Of a stretch of DNA of 64,000 bases, positions 29,501 to 34,039 are shown piece after piece. The position numbers were made by a program, and so were the translations under genes. Where the stretch lies: contig NC_091125.1 of the NCBI RefSeq assembly GCF_040183065.1, positions 128,281,621-128,345,620 on the forward strand. The letters run 5' to 3'. This DNA is from Periplaneta americana. Its lineage: Eukaryota; Arthropoda; Insecta; Blattodea; Blattidae. How positions within the stretch are numbered: the stretch's first letter is position 1; each line of letters starts with the position of its first letter. The notes under the pieces were generated by a model that saw only the letters and a program-made list of their open reading frames with translations, made no database searches and was not told the origin of the DNA.

Positions 29501-30737
29501 TTTTTTTTAAATTGGTTATAAAAGAAGTAGAAGACGACGTGCTGTGCTCACCGAAGGAAATTTTAATGATATTGGACATCGCATGTAAAATTCTCTTTAA
29601 AAATCTCTTTCATGCCTGTCATACAACGGTACAACTCACAGCTCCATGCGAATTAATACAAAGCTACTCGTATTTAAGTTAAACCATCCAAATTTACAGC
29701 GAATGCTTCGAATTAACGATAGTGAACTGCATATCGCCACTTGTAAAAGTTCTTCGTGACTGGGTGTCTGTATGTGATTAGATTGAATGACATTATTTTT
29801 CTGAATGTATAGAAATAAGAATCTCATTTCTACGCCTAGTAGTTCGCATTTTATGCGTCTTAATCGCGTCCATTTAATTCATGGTTTTTATGGTCTTCTG
29901 AGTGATGTTTACACAGCTACGTGCCGATAAGAAAGTCTTTCGAAGCACCAAGACTGTTAACTCTAAATAGTATCCATTCAACTACATAAACATTAGATGA
30001 AAATAATTATTAAGCAAGAGTCTAAAATGCCAGTTTGATTTCTGTTTGCGTAGTGTCCTAGATCATATATACCCAGATAGCTCGGCCTTATAGGCTTTGA
30101 CGGTAACAACTTTTGTCAGGTTTACTATGCTGCCATCTAGCTGTTACGTCATAATTCCCATTTGAATTGCATTAGCGACTTTACTGCCATCTCGTGTTCG
30201 TTTACGGCGGACGGGTGGCGATCCTGGCGGTTGTTCTCTTCAAAGTGCTGCCGATTTTAACATAGGGATGAGCTATCTGTTACATATATGATCTAGGGTA
30301 GTGTGTAGGTATTCGACGTGCAATATGTCTATCAGTGAAATCAATCATTCGTTTGTAATGAATATTTTCTGTGTGCTCTTCTCAGTTCATTATTTTATTA
30401 GTTTAAAGTGACTGAGGCACGGCTGAGCAATGAATGCATTACTCTTTTTCGAGGCCAATGATCGATAATTATTCAGAAACACGTTATTTGTATTACTAAT
30501 TATAGATAAATGTTGAGATACTATAACTTGCTTTTTGTGTGTCTTTCACATGTTTAATTTCAAGGATCAGCATCACCCGACATGCGATCGAATTCGTCCA
30601 AACTTGGAGGGTAAATCCGATCTTTTGGAAGACTCGTAAAAAATAAAATAAGTAAATAAATTAGAATGCTCTAAAGAAATATGTTCGTACTGTATATTGA
30701 GAAGGCCGTATGGTCTTAACTCTGCCAGGTAAAATAA

Positions 30738-30824
<87 letters not shown>

Positions 30825-31495
30825 TGTCTCGTGACCAGAATATTGTACGAAATAGAACTATAAAAATTGGAGATTTATCCTTCGAAGAGGTGGAAAAATT
30901 CAAATATCTTGGAGCAACAGTAACAAATATAAATGACACTAAGGATGAAATTAAACGCAGAATAAATATGGGAAATGCCTGTTATTATTCGGTTGAGAAG
31001 CTTTTGTCATCTAGTCTGCTGTCAAAAAATCTGAAAGTTAGAATTTATAAAACAGTTATATTACCGGTTCTTCTGTATGGTTGTGAAACTTGGACTCTCA
31101 CTTTGAGAGAGGAACAGAGATTGAGGGTGTTTGAGAATAAGGATCTTAGGAAAATATTTGGGGCTAAAAGGGATGAAGTTACAGGAGAATGGAGAAAGTT
31201 ACACAACACAGAACTGCACGCATTGTATTCTTCAGCTGACATAATTAGTTACATTAAATCCAGACTTTTGAGATGGGCAGGGCATGTAGCATATAGAATG
31301 TTAGTTGGGAAGCCGGAGGGAATAAGACTTTGGGGAGGCCGAGACGTAGATGGGAGGATAATATTAAAATGGATTTAAGGGAGGTGGGATATGATGATAG
31401 AGACTGGATTAATCTTGCTCAGGATAGGGACCGATGGCGGGCTTATGTGAGGGCAGCAATGAACCTCCGGGTTCCTTAAAAGCCGTAAGTAAGTA

Positions 31496-31544
<49 letters not shown>

Positions 31545-32331
31545 TGGAGGCAGTGGAGCAACCTTTCAATTCACAGCGTAGTTTTGTGAAAATATTTTAT
31601 ATTATTTAATTTAGAGGCTGTTTTCCCAATTCGTTAGGAATCGTCCTACTCTATTCTATAACTTGAAGTTTGTATGCGTTCTCGCTTTTTTTTAATAGTA
31701 TTCCTTTTATTATATCCATGAATTATTTGAATCCTAAAAATGGCTTCCTACACAATTTATTTTTTCATACGAGATATTTCGTACATCCAAGGCAGTTAAA
31801 AACGTTTATATGTTCTAAATCTAGGCCTGTATAATTTAATATTATCTTAACTTCTATTGGTTTTTCTCCTCTAAATAAAAAAAACACTTTAGTATTTTGT
31901 GTCGAAATGGCCATCCTGTAAATTAAATTTATTGACAATTTTATTTACCAAAATCAAACAAACTTGGCGGGTCATGAATTTTATCTGTAGTTCAATATTG
32001 TTGAAACGGTTCCTTTCTCAAAGGAGATTTTACAGAATTAATAGTAGTTAATTTGATGTTCGTCAAGAAAAATCTGACGAACATAGATGAACCTGGTCGT
32101 TAATATTGGACTCATAGGTACAGAAAGTCATTCTTACCATTTCCACTCCTGGCTGTCCTTGATGGTGAGGGTGAAAATGCCCTCGAAAACGAGGACTATG
32201 ATAGGTGCAGACAGGTACCAGTAGAACAGGTTCTTCTTGAAGGTGGTCACCTGCCAGATAGCGATGAAGCCGTGAGCCCCGAACACCACGCGAGTCAGGA
32301 TGGCCTTGAAGGTCGCTATCAACTTCACCAT
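1..32331 (-). CDS. TMEM26: TMEM26-like gene, eight coding exons, 3' end beyond the window
   Basis: Multi-exon gene for a multipass membrane protein of the transmembrane protein 26 family (Tmemb_26). Exons joined on the minus strand: 32331-32138, 15794-15635, 12211-12103, 9696-9468, 7389-7180, 4793-4619, 2556-2393 and 63-1. Each joins in frame (donor phases 2, 0, 1, 2, 2, 0, 2), giving about 434 residues before the window edge. Family hallmarks read directly include FGAHGFIAIWQV, SVFLYLSSVVPAIWLLEL, LTRDQLSQLLLVYIGTAADI, and QDAPFLTFRL with LVIVLQLYRL. About eight hydrophobic segments lie in exons 1-6, followed by a basic and then acidic tail. The vertebrate protein is about 370 residues, so the insect tail is longer. 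The molecular function of the family is poorly known. The identification rests on remembered family similarity and the fully consistent exon chain. No promoter or 5' UTR was identified. Confidence 0.88.
64..905. other. Intron 7, proximal part: nothing recognised
   Basis: About 840 bases of AT-rich intron between exon 8 and the LINE remnant. I see no coding segment, tRNA-like box or inverted repeat here. Confidence 0.5.
906..968. repeat. (AAT)n microsatellite
   Basis: About 21 uninterrupted AAT units. They form the tail side of the minus-strand LINE remnant that follows. Confidence 0.95.
969..1595 (-). mobile_element. CR1/Jockey-like LINE, 3' terminal fragment
   Basis: On the minus strand, bases 1592-1326 read as the end of a non-LTR reverse-transcriptase ORF (YLSSRFSYLYSNHDVNTTS, then WNSLSQSIRGCK). 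It matches the C-terminal pattern of the copies at 37.1 and 62.2 kb (SSRFTYLSSHHNLNT, then LWNLLPASVRDC). The 3' end carries the shared 'aagggcttacggccttaaat' module and then the (TTA)n run. The copy is 5'-truncated near 1595 and lies in intron 7. Confidence 0.7.
1640..2145 (+). mobile_element. Mariner-like remnant with inverted ends
   Basis: The ends carry related inverted repeats: 'ccgctagatggcagtatta' on the left and, read in reverse complement, 'ccgttagatggcagtacta' on the right. Between them broken plus-strand frames resemble the N-terminal part of mariner-group transposases (SRQVACNWVQKFSEGRT near 1820-1862; EVNVQQVGDLIRAG near 1909-1950). No frame is intact and the catalytic region is missing. 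The family assignment comes from pattern memory. Confidence 0.45.
2393..2556 (-). CDS. TMEM26: TMEM26-like exon 7
   Basis: 54 codons plus two bases. The acceptor is ctgttccag before 2556 and the donor is gacag|gtaaag at 2393. It encodes an Arg- and Ser-containing start followed by a strongly acidic stretch (SEDDDTSRSPTIQEQSDEEV) and a basic end (RHAKKKHRD). It forms part of the soluble C-terminal tail; there is no membrane segment. Ser/Thr next to acidic residues could be phosphorylation sites, but that is only inference. Confidence 0.78.
2610..2659. repeat. (AAT)n microsatellite
   Basis: About 16 AAT units in intron 6, starting 54 bases from the exon 7 acceptor side. Confidence 0.95.
3003..3216. 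repeat. Foldback (palindromic) element, ~80-bp arms
   Basis: The left arm starts 'taatattgtgatttgagtaa' and runs through 'ttactgagcgagaggaaggt'. It is matched in reverse complement by the right arm at 3136-3216 ('aaaaccggtccttctctcgc' through 'taccacaatatta'). A loop of about 45 bases separates them. There is no ORF. It looks like a MITE or foldback transposon in intron 6. Confidence 0.7.
3217..4618. other. Intron 6, remainder: nothing recognised
   Basis: About 1.4 kb of AT-rich sequence. The small open frames here have no recognisable domain. Confidence 0.45.
4619..4793 (-). CDS. TMEM26: TMEM26-like exon 6
   Basis: The acceptor is ctgatttccag before 4793 and the donor is caatcg|gtgagt at 4619. 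58 codons follow one completing base. The start LYVVHSETRK continues the QLYR that ends exon 5, rebuilding the family's QLYRL..V motif at the end of the last membrane segment. A very basic run follows (KLRKLEEKQKKRARISNRKR), typical of the cytosolic side of a membrane helix, then an acidic, Ser-containing segment ending APDRQS. Confidence 0.85.
4893..4971. repeat. (AAT)n microsatellite
   Basis: About 26 AAT units in intron 5, directly joined to a LINE 3' end. Confidence 0.95.
4972..5015 (+). mobile_element. RTE/R4-like LINE, extreme 3' end
   Basis: 'gagggcggcaatgaacctcc' and 'gggttccttaaaagccataa' match the 3' ends of the copies at 7060-7110, 31450-31490 and 60360-60400. Only about 45 bases remain. 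Confidence 0.75.
5213..5316. repeat. Dispersed repeat, copy 1 (partner at 13286)
   Basis: 'gtggccaataggcttggagc' followed by 'tcacat', a 'cttg(g/c)aaggac' block and 'tttctcctcccattt' recurs in the same order at 13286-13392. There is no coding potential. Family unknown. Confidence 0.55.
5329..5359. repeat. (CATT)n microsatellite
   Basis: Seven to eight CATT units in intron 5. Confidence 0.9.
5480..6375. other. Intron 5, middle: nothing recognised
   Basis: About 0.9 kb of AT-rich DNA with no domain, tRNA box or clear inverted repeat. Confidence 0.45.
6376..6410. repeat. (AAT)n microsatellite at the 5' junction of a LINE
   Basis: About 11 AAT units immediately before the truncated 5' end of the LINE at 6411. 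Confidence 0.92.
6411..7130 (+). mobile_element. RTE/R4-like LINE, 5'-truncated, ORF broken
   Basis: The plus-strand frame begins mid reverse transcriptase ([13 protein letters not shown]), continues through [20 protein letters not shown] and VVLYGCETW, and ends at 6736. Downstream the conserved segments (KRDEVTGDWRKL, then a DWINLAQDRD-type block) continue in other frames with single-base losses. The 3' end is 'ccttaaaagcc' followed by (AAGT)n. It lies antisense in TMEM26 intron 5, and its tail ends 49 bases from the exon 5 donor. Confidence 0.85.
7106..7173. repeat. (AAGT)n then (AAT)n array next to the exon 5 donor
   Basis: Six AAGT units (the LINE tail) run into about 14 AAT units. On the minus strand the array starts six bases inside intron 5. 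Confidence 0.92.
7180..7389 (-). CDS. TMEM26: TMEM26-like exon 5 with non-canonical GC donor
   Basis: The acceptor is tgttttgtag before 7389. One base completes Gly, then 69 codons and two bases follow. It encodes a Cys-rich loop (QQCCAGCCSIDVWG), then two membrane segments with family signatures: GIVLNILLQDAPFLTFRLLL, and FFTCKNTLVIVLQLY. Joining to exon 6 restores the conserved QLYRL motif only if the donor is tatag|gcgagc at 7180, a GC donor. No GT lies at a usable position. Read-through would instead enter a poly-Ile stretch and stop at 7029. Confidence 0.87.
7390..7974. other. Intron 4, proximal part: nothing recognised
   Basis: About 0.6 kb with moderate GC near 7550-7700 and no recognisable domain or repeat. 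Confidence 0.4.
7975..8246. repeat. Large imperfect palindrome, ~120-bp arms
   Basis: 'ataatgtctgacaggag' and 'ctgccggcagagga' on the left are matched in reverse complement by 'tcctctgccggca' and 'ctcctgtcagacattat' on the right. The pairing continues almost to the centre (near 8110-8125) with a very short loop. It lies in intron 4. Probably a MITE or foldback element. Confidence 0.72.
8247..8892. other. Intron 4, middle: nothing recognised
   Basis: No coding similarity or repeat structure seen over about 0.65 kb. Confidence 0.4.
8893..9398 (+). mobile_element. tRNA-derived SINE (family C)
   Basis: The tRNA-like head 'gtccgccgagttagttctat' is followed by a B-box-like 'ggtttcgactcccggctggg'. 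A long body with 'gtcggccgtcggacaaggac', 'gtgccggcaccgggtttccc' and a (CATC)/(TCATC) pyrimidine tract then leads to 'atatgcggaacacgaaacac'. The layout is that of a polymerase III retroposon. It lies in intron 4, ending about 70 bases before exon 4. Confidence 0.6.
9468..9696 (-). CDS. TMEM26: TMEM26-like exon 4
   Basis: The acceptor is catgttccag before 9696 and the donor is ggcgg|gtgagc at 9468. Two bases complete Gly, then 75 codons and two bases follow. It carries the family's most recognisable block, ELTRDQLSQLLLVYIGTAAD, in a membrane segment. A short acidic/basic loop (FDSFKDEKIAQEP) and a second helix with the Trp-rich LAIWSWSLLQFTV motif come next. The exon ends in a Ser/Thr-rich loop (SRLTSTSTSG). 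The coding part is GC-richer than the surrounding intron, as for the other exons. Confidence 0.92.
9851..10032. mobile_element. MITE family M7, copy 1
   Basis: 182 bp. Both ends carry inverted 'acagtctagtatatacagtc' plus 'acgaagct'. The flanks are CTATAAC (9844-9850) and CCATAAC (10033-10039), a 7-bp duplication with one mismatch. The interior matches the two copies near 40.5-41.0 kb ('gcgatagtagcgat', 'gtggttagcaactat'). No ORF. It lies in intron 3. Confidence 0.85.
10303..10640. repeat. Degenerate (AAAT)n satellite
   Basis: About 340 bases of AAAT units with scattered AATG, AAGT and AATT variants, in intron 3. Confidence 0.93.
10641..11445. other. Intron 3, middle: nothing recognised
   Basis: About 0.8 kb without a recognised element. 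The open frames are short. Confidence 0.4.
11446..11790 (+). mobile_element. tRNA-derived SINE (family B), with an insertion in its head
   Basis: The A-box region 'gcgtagcttaggtggtagcg' and the B-box region 'gcaggttcgattcccgcttg' are separated by about 100 bases, where the partner copy at 23274 has about 19. The body 'cgctaaataactctgcagtt' and 'acagcgtcgttaaataac' ends in an A-rich tail. Intron 3, plus strand. Confidence 0.72.
11815..11945 (+). mobile_element. LINE 3' coding remnant
   Basis: The plus-strand frame reads MGHRRTGRPLKRQL then TGLQRPNS before a run of short codons. This is the GRP(x)KR(W) and tandem-Gln/Arg ending typical of R4/RTE-type LINE ORFs. Only about 40 codons remain. Confidence 0.5.
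12103..12211 (-). CDS. TMEM26: TMEM26-like exon 3
   Basis: The acceptor is tctttccag before 12211 and the donor is aaag|gtgagt at 12103. 36 codons plus one base. It encodes a short polar lead (LPPNLQIDTETW) and one membrane segment, VTLIEQFLMLILIIGRWMLP. The GRW(M/L)LP ending matches the position just ahead of the LTRDQLSQ block in family members. The first base of the next Gly codon is supplied here and completed in exon 4. Confidence 0.88.
12314..13023 (+). repeat. Unclassified 0.7-kb dispersed repeat, copy 1 (intron 2)
   Basis: It begins 'aatatgcgttacaagagcgg', where a 115-base hairpin-like end is formed by 'agcggtatgtt' pairing with 'aacataccgct'. It ends 'cgcacgatctcgcacaaa'. The whole block recurs in reverse orientation at 25802-26487 at high identity, including 'catcttggtttctgttcaat' and 'gcttaagcggtaagaa'. 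No open frame longer than about 60 codons. It may be a non-autonomous element. Confidence 0.8.
13286..13392. repeat. Dispersed repeat, copy 2 (partner at 5213)
   Basis: 'gtggccaacaagcttggagc', 'cttggaaggac' and 'tttctcctcccattt' occur in the same order as in the intron 5 copy. Unknown family. Confidence 0.55.
13450..14440. other. Intron 2, middle: no confident feature
   Basis: A stretch near 13620-13740 ('ggtcggacaataaagtaatt', 'atgtagttgccttgag') recalls mariner-associated sequence, but I could not find a transposase frame. The rest is unassigned. Confidence 0.35.
14445..14655 (-). mobile_element. Possible tRNA-derived SINE fragment
   Basis: On the minus strand 'gtcagtggttagtgctagcg' and 'gagttcaaatccctgtagat' are spaced like polymerase III A and B boxes. 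They are followed by 'gtactccggtttgttcgtga'. Only one copy was seen, so the limits are unsure. Confidence 0.4.
14732..14817. repeat. (TTTA)n microsatellite
   Basis: About 21 TTTA units forming the tail of the minus-strand LINE that follows. Confidence 0.95.
14818..15370 (-). mobile_element. CR1/Jockey-like LINE 3' fragment, split by a microsatellite
   Basis: The 3' module 'aagaccttatggccttaatc' next to (TAAA)n, and a coding trace near 15310-15370 (SLRDHVRDCRTISKF on the minus strand), match the LINE copies at 37 and 62 kb. An (AAT)n expansion sits between the two parts. Confidence 0.6.
15035..15177. repeat. (AAT)n microsatellite with AAC interruptions
   Basis: About 47 trinucleotide units with a short AAC block near 15117-15130. 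Confidence 0.95.
15635..15794 (-). CDS. TMEM26: TMEM26-like exon 2
   Basis: The acceptor is gacactccag before 15794 and the donor is atgggg|gtaagt at 15635. One base completes the Trp codon split after exon 1, then exactly 53 codons follow. It encodes membrane segment 3, CPSVFLYLSSVVPAIWLLEL, with the family's S..FLYL and P..WLLEL positions. A charged loop follows (DKVDRRLRAREEAKNIT, then IDDLRGLDKLMG). The exon is 160 bases; introns on both sides hold inverted copies of a 0.7-kb repeat. Confidence 0.92.
15883..15943. repeat. (AAC)n/(AAT)n microsatellite
   Basis: A run of AAC units changes to AAT units, 88 bases from exon 2. Confidence 0.93.
16335..16363. repeat. (CT)n microsatellite
   Basis: About 14 CT units in intron 1. 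Confidence 0.95.
16380..17188. other. Intron 1 stretch: nothing recognised
   Basis: AT-rich, with small open frames and no recognised repeat. Confidence 0.4.
17201..17463 (-). mobile_element. tRNA-derived SINE (family A), with target-site duplication
   Basis: The minus-strand head 'gcctgtggagtaacggttag' and B box 'gcgggttcgattcccggttg' are followed by 'gcaagttacctggttgaggt', 'gagcaaatgctgggtaactt' and 'aagcgttgtaaaataaccta'. It is flanked by a perfect 12-bp repeat CTATACGGTTAA at 17189-17200 and 17464-17475, as expected for target-primed insertion. Confidence 0.88.
17476..19857. other. Intron 1 stretch: nothing confidently recognised
   Basis: About 2.4 kb. A lone B-box-like 'gttcgatccccggc' occurs on the minus strand near 19010-19030 without a convincing A box. 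The open frame at 19212-19583 has no recognisable domain. Confidence 0.35.
19858..20680 (-). mobile_element. Mariner-type transposon, internally deleted, with TIRs
   Basis: Inverted ends 'cag(g)acgtttaaataaaaag' and, in reverse complement, 'caccggatgtttaaataaaa' lie between TA dinucleotides (19856-19857 and 20681-20682). The minus-strand interior at about 20340-20000 reads the C-terminal part of an IS630-Tc1-mariner transposase: PPRSPDL, then LWGQLKTLVYITPIGNIHTL, then a C-terminal SHIEHLL ending. Stops interrupt it and the N-terminal half is absent, so it is not able to move on its own. Confidence 0.8.
20683..21986. other. Intron 1 stretch: nothing recognised
   Basis: About 1.3 kb of AT-rich DNA without identifiable elements. 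Confidence 0.4.
21987..22048. repeat. (AAT)n microsatellite
   Basis: About 20 AAT units with one GAT change. Confidence 0.95.
22210..22330 (-). mobile_element. R4/RTE-type LINE C-terminal remnant
   Basis: The minus-strand frame reads KRSLGRPKKRWTENYSLRPQ and then QATWPNTC before a poly-Asp run from (GAC)n. This is the usual LINE ORF ending. About 40 codons survive. Confidence 0.6.
22886..22934. repeat. (TTA)n microsatellite
   Basis: About 16 units. Confidence 0.95.
23209..23272. repeat. (TTA)n microsatellite
   Basis: About 21 units forming the 3' tail side of the minus-strand SINE that follows. Confidence 0.95.
23273..23528 (-). mobile_element. tRNA-derived SINE (family B), full-length-like copy
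   Basis: The minus-strand head 'ctggcgtaggtcaatcggtt' and B box 'gtatgttcgattcccgcttg' are followed by 'ctatctcgctatcaccaatt' and 'cgacgctaaacaaccgagta'. Same family and order as 11446-11790, but with a short A-to-B spacing. (TTA)n lies on both sides. Confidence 0.8.
23526..23591. repeat. (TTA)n microsatellite
   Basis: About 22 units between two SINEs. Confidence 0.95.
23595..23878 (+). mobile_element. SINE (family D), head truncated
   Basis: 'gatttcgagtcctcgtggag', 'ctcatgaaatttcggccagt', 'tggttggatgatcgttcacc' and 'cgcgccacggatta' match the fuller copy at 52945-53285. The A-box region is missing. Confidence 0.7.
23879..23937. repeat. (TTA)n microsatellite
   Basis: About 19 units following the family D SINE, and probably seeded from its tail. 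Confidence 0.95.
24207..24810. repeat. (TTTA)n satellite with ~193-bp higher-order duplication
   Basis: About 600 bases of TTTA units with GTTT, CATT and GATT variants. The variant string starting 'tttcattcattcattcattt' at 24331 is repeated at 24524 with nearly the same order of variants, showing a later segmental duplication inside the array. Confidence 0.92.
24941..25209. mobile_element. MITE with ~37-bp terminal inverted repeats
   Basis: The left end 'cacatgaagagttcgcggga' continuing to 'gatgaatgtcac' is the reverse complement of the right end 'gtgacattcatcg' to 'gaactcttcacatgtg'. 269 bp, with no transposase-like frame. Confidence 0.78.
25210..25801. other. Intron 1 stretch: nothing recognised
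   Basis: About 0.6 kb with no clear element. Confidence 0.4.
25802..26487 (-). repeat. Unclassified 0.7-kb dispersed repeat, copy 2 (intron 1)
   Basis: Reverse-complement counterpart of 12314-13023, sharing 'gcgagatcgtgcgtatttgc', 'taatttcacc' and the hairpin end with 'aacataccgctc' and 'gagcggtatgtt'. It is followed directly by an (AT)n run. Confidence 0.8.
26504..26553. repeat. (AT)n microsatellite
   Basis: About 24 AT units. Confidence 0.95.
26615..27290 (+). pseudogene. IS630-Tc1-mariner transposase pseudogene
   Basis: Plus-strand frames with shifts read QEDDPRKKRAYCNWIMQC, then FLEHVSFND, ARYWAEENPRW, KVIVWCGL, WFQLDRFTAHYPITVREKLS, PPRSPDLT, and an ending like RVTKEYQDRVRHCL. The order (DE..FHLSG region, HN..W, WCG, DG..AH, PPRSPDL) is that of mariner-group transposases. 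Several frameshifts and stops make it non-functional, and the Asp of the 'DG' motif is followed by altered residues. Confidence 0.75.
27600..27800 (+). repeat. Retroposon 3' tail, copy 1
   Basis: 'actgccacctggtatatacc' plus 'cactgcagtgtgaataaata' recurs with few changes at 28880-28925. It looks like a LINE 3' UTR ending in AATACATA-type repeats. Its coding part was not found. Confidence 0.45.
27989..28240 (+). mobile_element. tRNA-derived SINE (family A), full-length copy
   Basis: The head 'acacctgtggagtaacggtt', B box 'ccgggttcgattcccggttg' and body to 'aaagcgtcgtaaaataacct' plus an A tail are intact. It lies in the opposite orientation to the copy at 17201 within the same intron. Confidence 0.85.
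28650..29000. repeat. Repeat with inverted ends holding a retroposon 3' tail (copy 2)
   Basis: 'gtcagcgcaacagtggtcta' near 28657 is mirrored by 'tagaccactgttacgctgat' near 28978. Inside lies 'actgccaccgggtgtatacc', the tail module also seen near 27750. The limits are approximate. Confidence 0.5.
29030..30049. other. Intron 1 stretch: nothing recognised
   Basis: About 1 kb with no confident element. Confidence 0.4.
30057..30297. mobile_element. MITE with 7-bp target-site duplication (second family)
   Basis: The ends are CCTAGATCATATATAC and, in reverse complement, CCTAGATCATATATGT; both then share AGATAGCTC. Perfect flanking GTAGTGT lies at 30050-30056 and 30298-30304. 241 bp, no ORF. A one-sided relative of the end ('gtcctagatatatag') is visible near 16064. 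Confidence 0.8.
30695..30735 (+). mobile_element. CR1/Jockey-like LINE, extreme 3' end
   Basis: 'gagaaggccgtatggtctta' and 'actctgccaggtaaaataaa' match the 3' module of the LINE copies at 36.7 and 62.8 kb, followed by (TTA)n. Confidence 0.6.
30736..30823. repeat. (TTA)n microsatellite between two LINE fragments
   Basis: About 29 units, joining the tail of one LINE to the truncated 5' end of another. Confidence 0.95.
30824..31494 (+). mobile_element. RTE/R4-like LINE, 5'-truncated
   Basis: An open frame continues from the microsatellite (poly-Tyr) into [10 protein letters not shown], then [55 protein letters not shown] and LRWAGHVA, stopping at 31378. Relative to the 60-kb copy about 24 bases are lost near 31280, and a later shift breaks the final DWINLAQDRD block. 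The 3' end is 'ccttaaaagccgtaagtaag' followed by (TTA)n. Confidence 0.88.
31495..31542. repeat. (TTA)n microsatellite
   Basis: About 16 units immediately after the LINE tail. Confidence 0.95.
31543..32137. other. Intron 1, 5' part: nothing recognised
   Basis: About 0.6 kb AT-rich DNA next to exon 1. Confidence 0.4.
32138..32331 (-). CDS. TMEM26: TMEM26-like exon 1 (start codon exon)
   Basis: The chosen start is the ATG at 32331 (MVKLIATFKAILTRVVFGAH). An in-frame ATG three codons upstream (32340, MFQ) is possible. Family proteins begin close to the first helix, so the shorter start is preferred. It encodes 64 codons plus two bases up to the donor aaatg|gtaaga. It holds membrane segment 1 (FGAHGFIAIWQV) and segment 2 (LSAPIIVLVFEGIFTLTI), ending QEWKW, which exon 2 completes. 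The 'cag' before the lower ATG could also be an acceptor, in which case a 5' UTR exon lies farther right. Confidence 0.9.
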
Positions 32332-32340
32332 CTGAAACAT

Positions 32341-32956
32341 GCTTGTTCCAAACGCACCCTGTCCTGTACTTCCTGATTCTCAACATGTGTGAATTGTTTT
32401 ATAAGTTAAGCTTTCAACATTCATGTCTCAGCCAATATCTCATGAAAATAAATTGCTTTACTCCATTGTTTTTCCCATACAGAACTTGTAAGGCTACTGG
32501 AATTCCCAATTTTGCTGCTACATCTACAATATTTATACCTCACGCTAAATCGTGATTTAAAATAGTATTATCAATGTTACTTTATTACCAGAGGAAGTAT
32601 TGTGATGCTCTAATCTAAAGAATCGACTTTGTGATTTTCGCGGGTATAAACATTTTCGTATACCTGATATTCGAAGAGTTTTTTGGACATGCAGTCTGTC
32701 TGTCGTCTGCCTGTCTGCCTGTCTTTCCGTCCGTCCGTCCGTGTTGACCGATTCTCTAGTCTATAAAAAAAATACTTATTGTTCATATTCAGTAAGAGTC
32801 AGTTTTAGTAAAAAAAAAAGATAAGCAATTTTTTATTTTAAATATGTAAAAAAATACAAGGTCCTTCAATTCATGAGTCGTCGTTCTATTTTCTTCGTGA
32901 CTTTTTGCACAGTATTAGGTACGTAAAATAAAATGACAAATAAGACGGATCACATA
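32341..32956. other. Region upstream of TMEM26 exon 1; (CTGT/CCGT)n tract
   Basis: No TATA box, CpG-rich block or 5' UTR could be assigned. A short (CTGT)n/(CCGT)n tract lies at about 32690-32742. Confidence 0.4.
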
Positions 32957-34039
32957 AGGTCCCTGAGCCAAATAACGGCATTATACCTTTAACGCCACCC
33001 TATTAAAATTTGTTAACGACACAAGTTTTCGGTAGTGCACTACTGTAGCCTGCATTCGCTTGCAATCTAGTGATGAAATGAGTTACTAGCTGCCCGCTGA
33101 CATTTACGAGTGACATTATATTCCATCATTTTCCTGTTGTGTGTTGATAGTGAATGGCTGTTCTTATATCAAGGTAAGAGGCAATATTTTATTTTGTGTG
33201 TTGAGCAAATAATAACTATATTAAACTATATATTTTCATGATCCTTAAACATTCTTCTATGTATAGAAAGTATTTGCTATCTGTAAAATTTGAAAATGTT
33301 AGAGAAACAAGCATGTCATGTCATCAAGTACTCAGTAGCGCGTTAAAGGTCTACAGACAACATTTTAGGTTATGTTAGTACTAAGGCTGACAGTACAGCA
33401 TCAGTGTGAAAACATCAGGAAAGTCACTAAGCTTTCAACTTACAAATGTTCAGAATGTGCAGTGATGATGTTGGTTCAATTGCTTATCGAACTCTTAATT
33501 TATTTTTTATTTTACATAACTTAATTTTTTTTTGTTTTACTTCTTGGAAAACATTCATATTAAACAAAGGTAAATGCTTTTGTGTTTAATAACTTTCTAC
33601 TTTGTCGCATTGTCTCTTTTTTTAAGTAAGGAGTCACTGGAAAACATATTTTCCTAATCCATCTGGTGTTTCAGTTTCAGATCAAGAATCTTTCATTAGT
33701 ATTGAGTGATTTTGTATCTTTTATTAACAGAAACTCAATTTTAGTCGCTTAGTTCAATTTGTGTTGCTTAGGAAAAATAATTCCGTAACAATTATGTGTA
33801 TAGGTTACTAAAAAATAGGTGGCGTTAATTGGACAAACTGTTCCTAATAACGCCAGTTTACAAAGTTTTCCTATTTGAGTTCTAATTCTTGTTCGGTATA
33901 TAATATATCCATTTTATTGTGCTATTTTGTAAAGATAAGATTACAGTTTCTATTTCATAATTTTCGTATTTGTACATAACTTATTACCAGAGCAAAAGTG
34001 ACTGAAGTGTTAAGGTGGCGTTATTTGGTACGTGTACCG
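32957..34039. mobile_element. Candidate TA-flanked inverted-repeat element
   Basis: The left end 'aggtccctgagccaaataac' and, in reverse complement, the right end 'cggtacacgtaccaaataac' agree at about 15 of 21 positions and lie between TA dinucleotides. Internal 'aacgccacc' and 'ggtggcgtta' copies near both ends and near 33820 add further inverted structure. No transposase frame. Confidence 0.55.

Larger units (their letters stand above)
15795..32137 (-). other. TMEM26-like intron 1 (~16.3 kb)
   Basis: Bounded by aaatg|gtaaga (donor, 32138/32137) and gacactccag (acceptor). It holds microsatellites, SINEs of families A, B and D, two mariner-type remnants, two MITEs, LINE fragments and one 0.7-kb unclassified repeat, all listed separately. 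No alternative coding exon was recognised. Confidence 0.75.

Noticed and set aside
32063-32386. 107-codon minus-strand frame overlapping exon 1
   Set aside because: Alternative frame of the TMEM26 start exon. The membrane-segment frame fits the family and the phase of exon 2.
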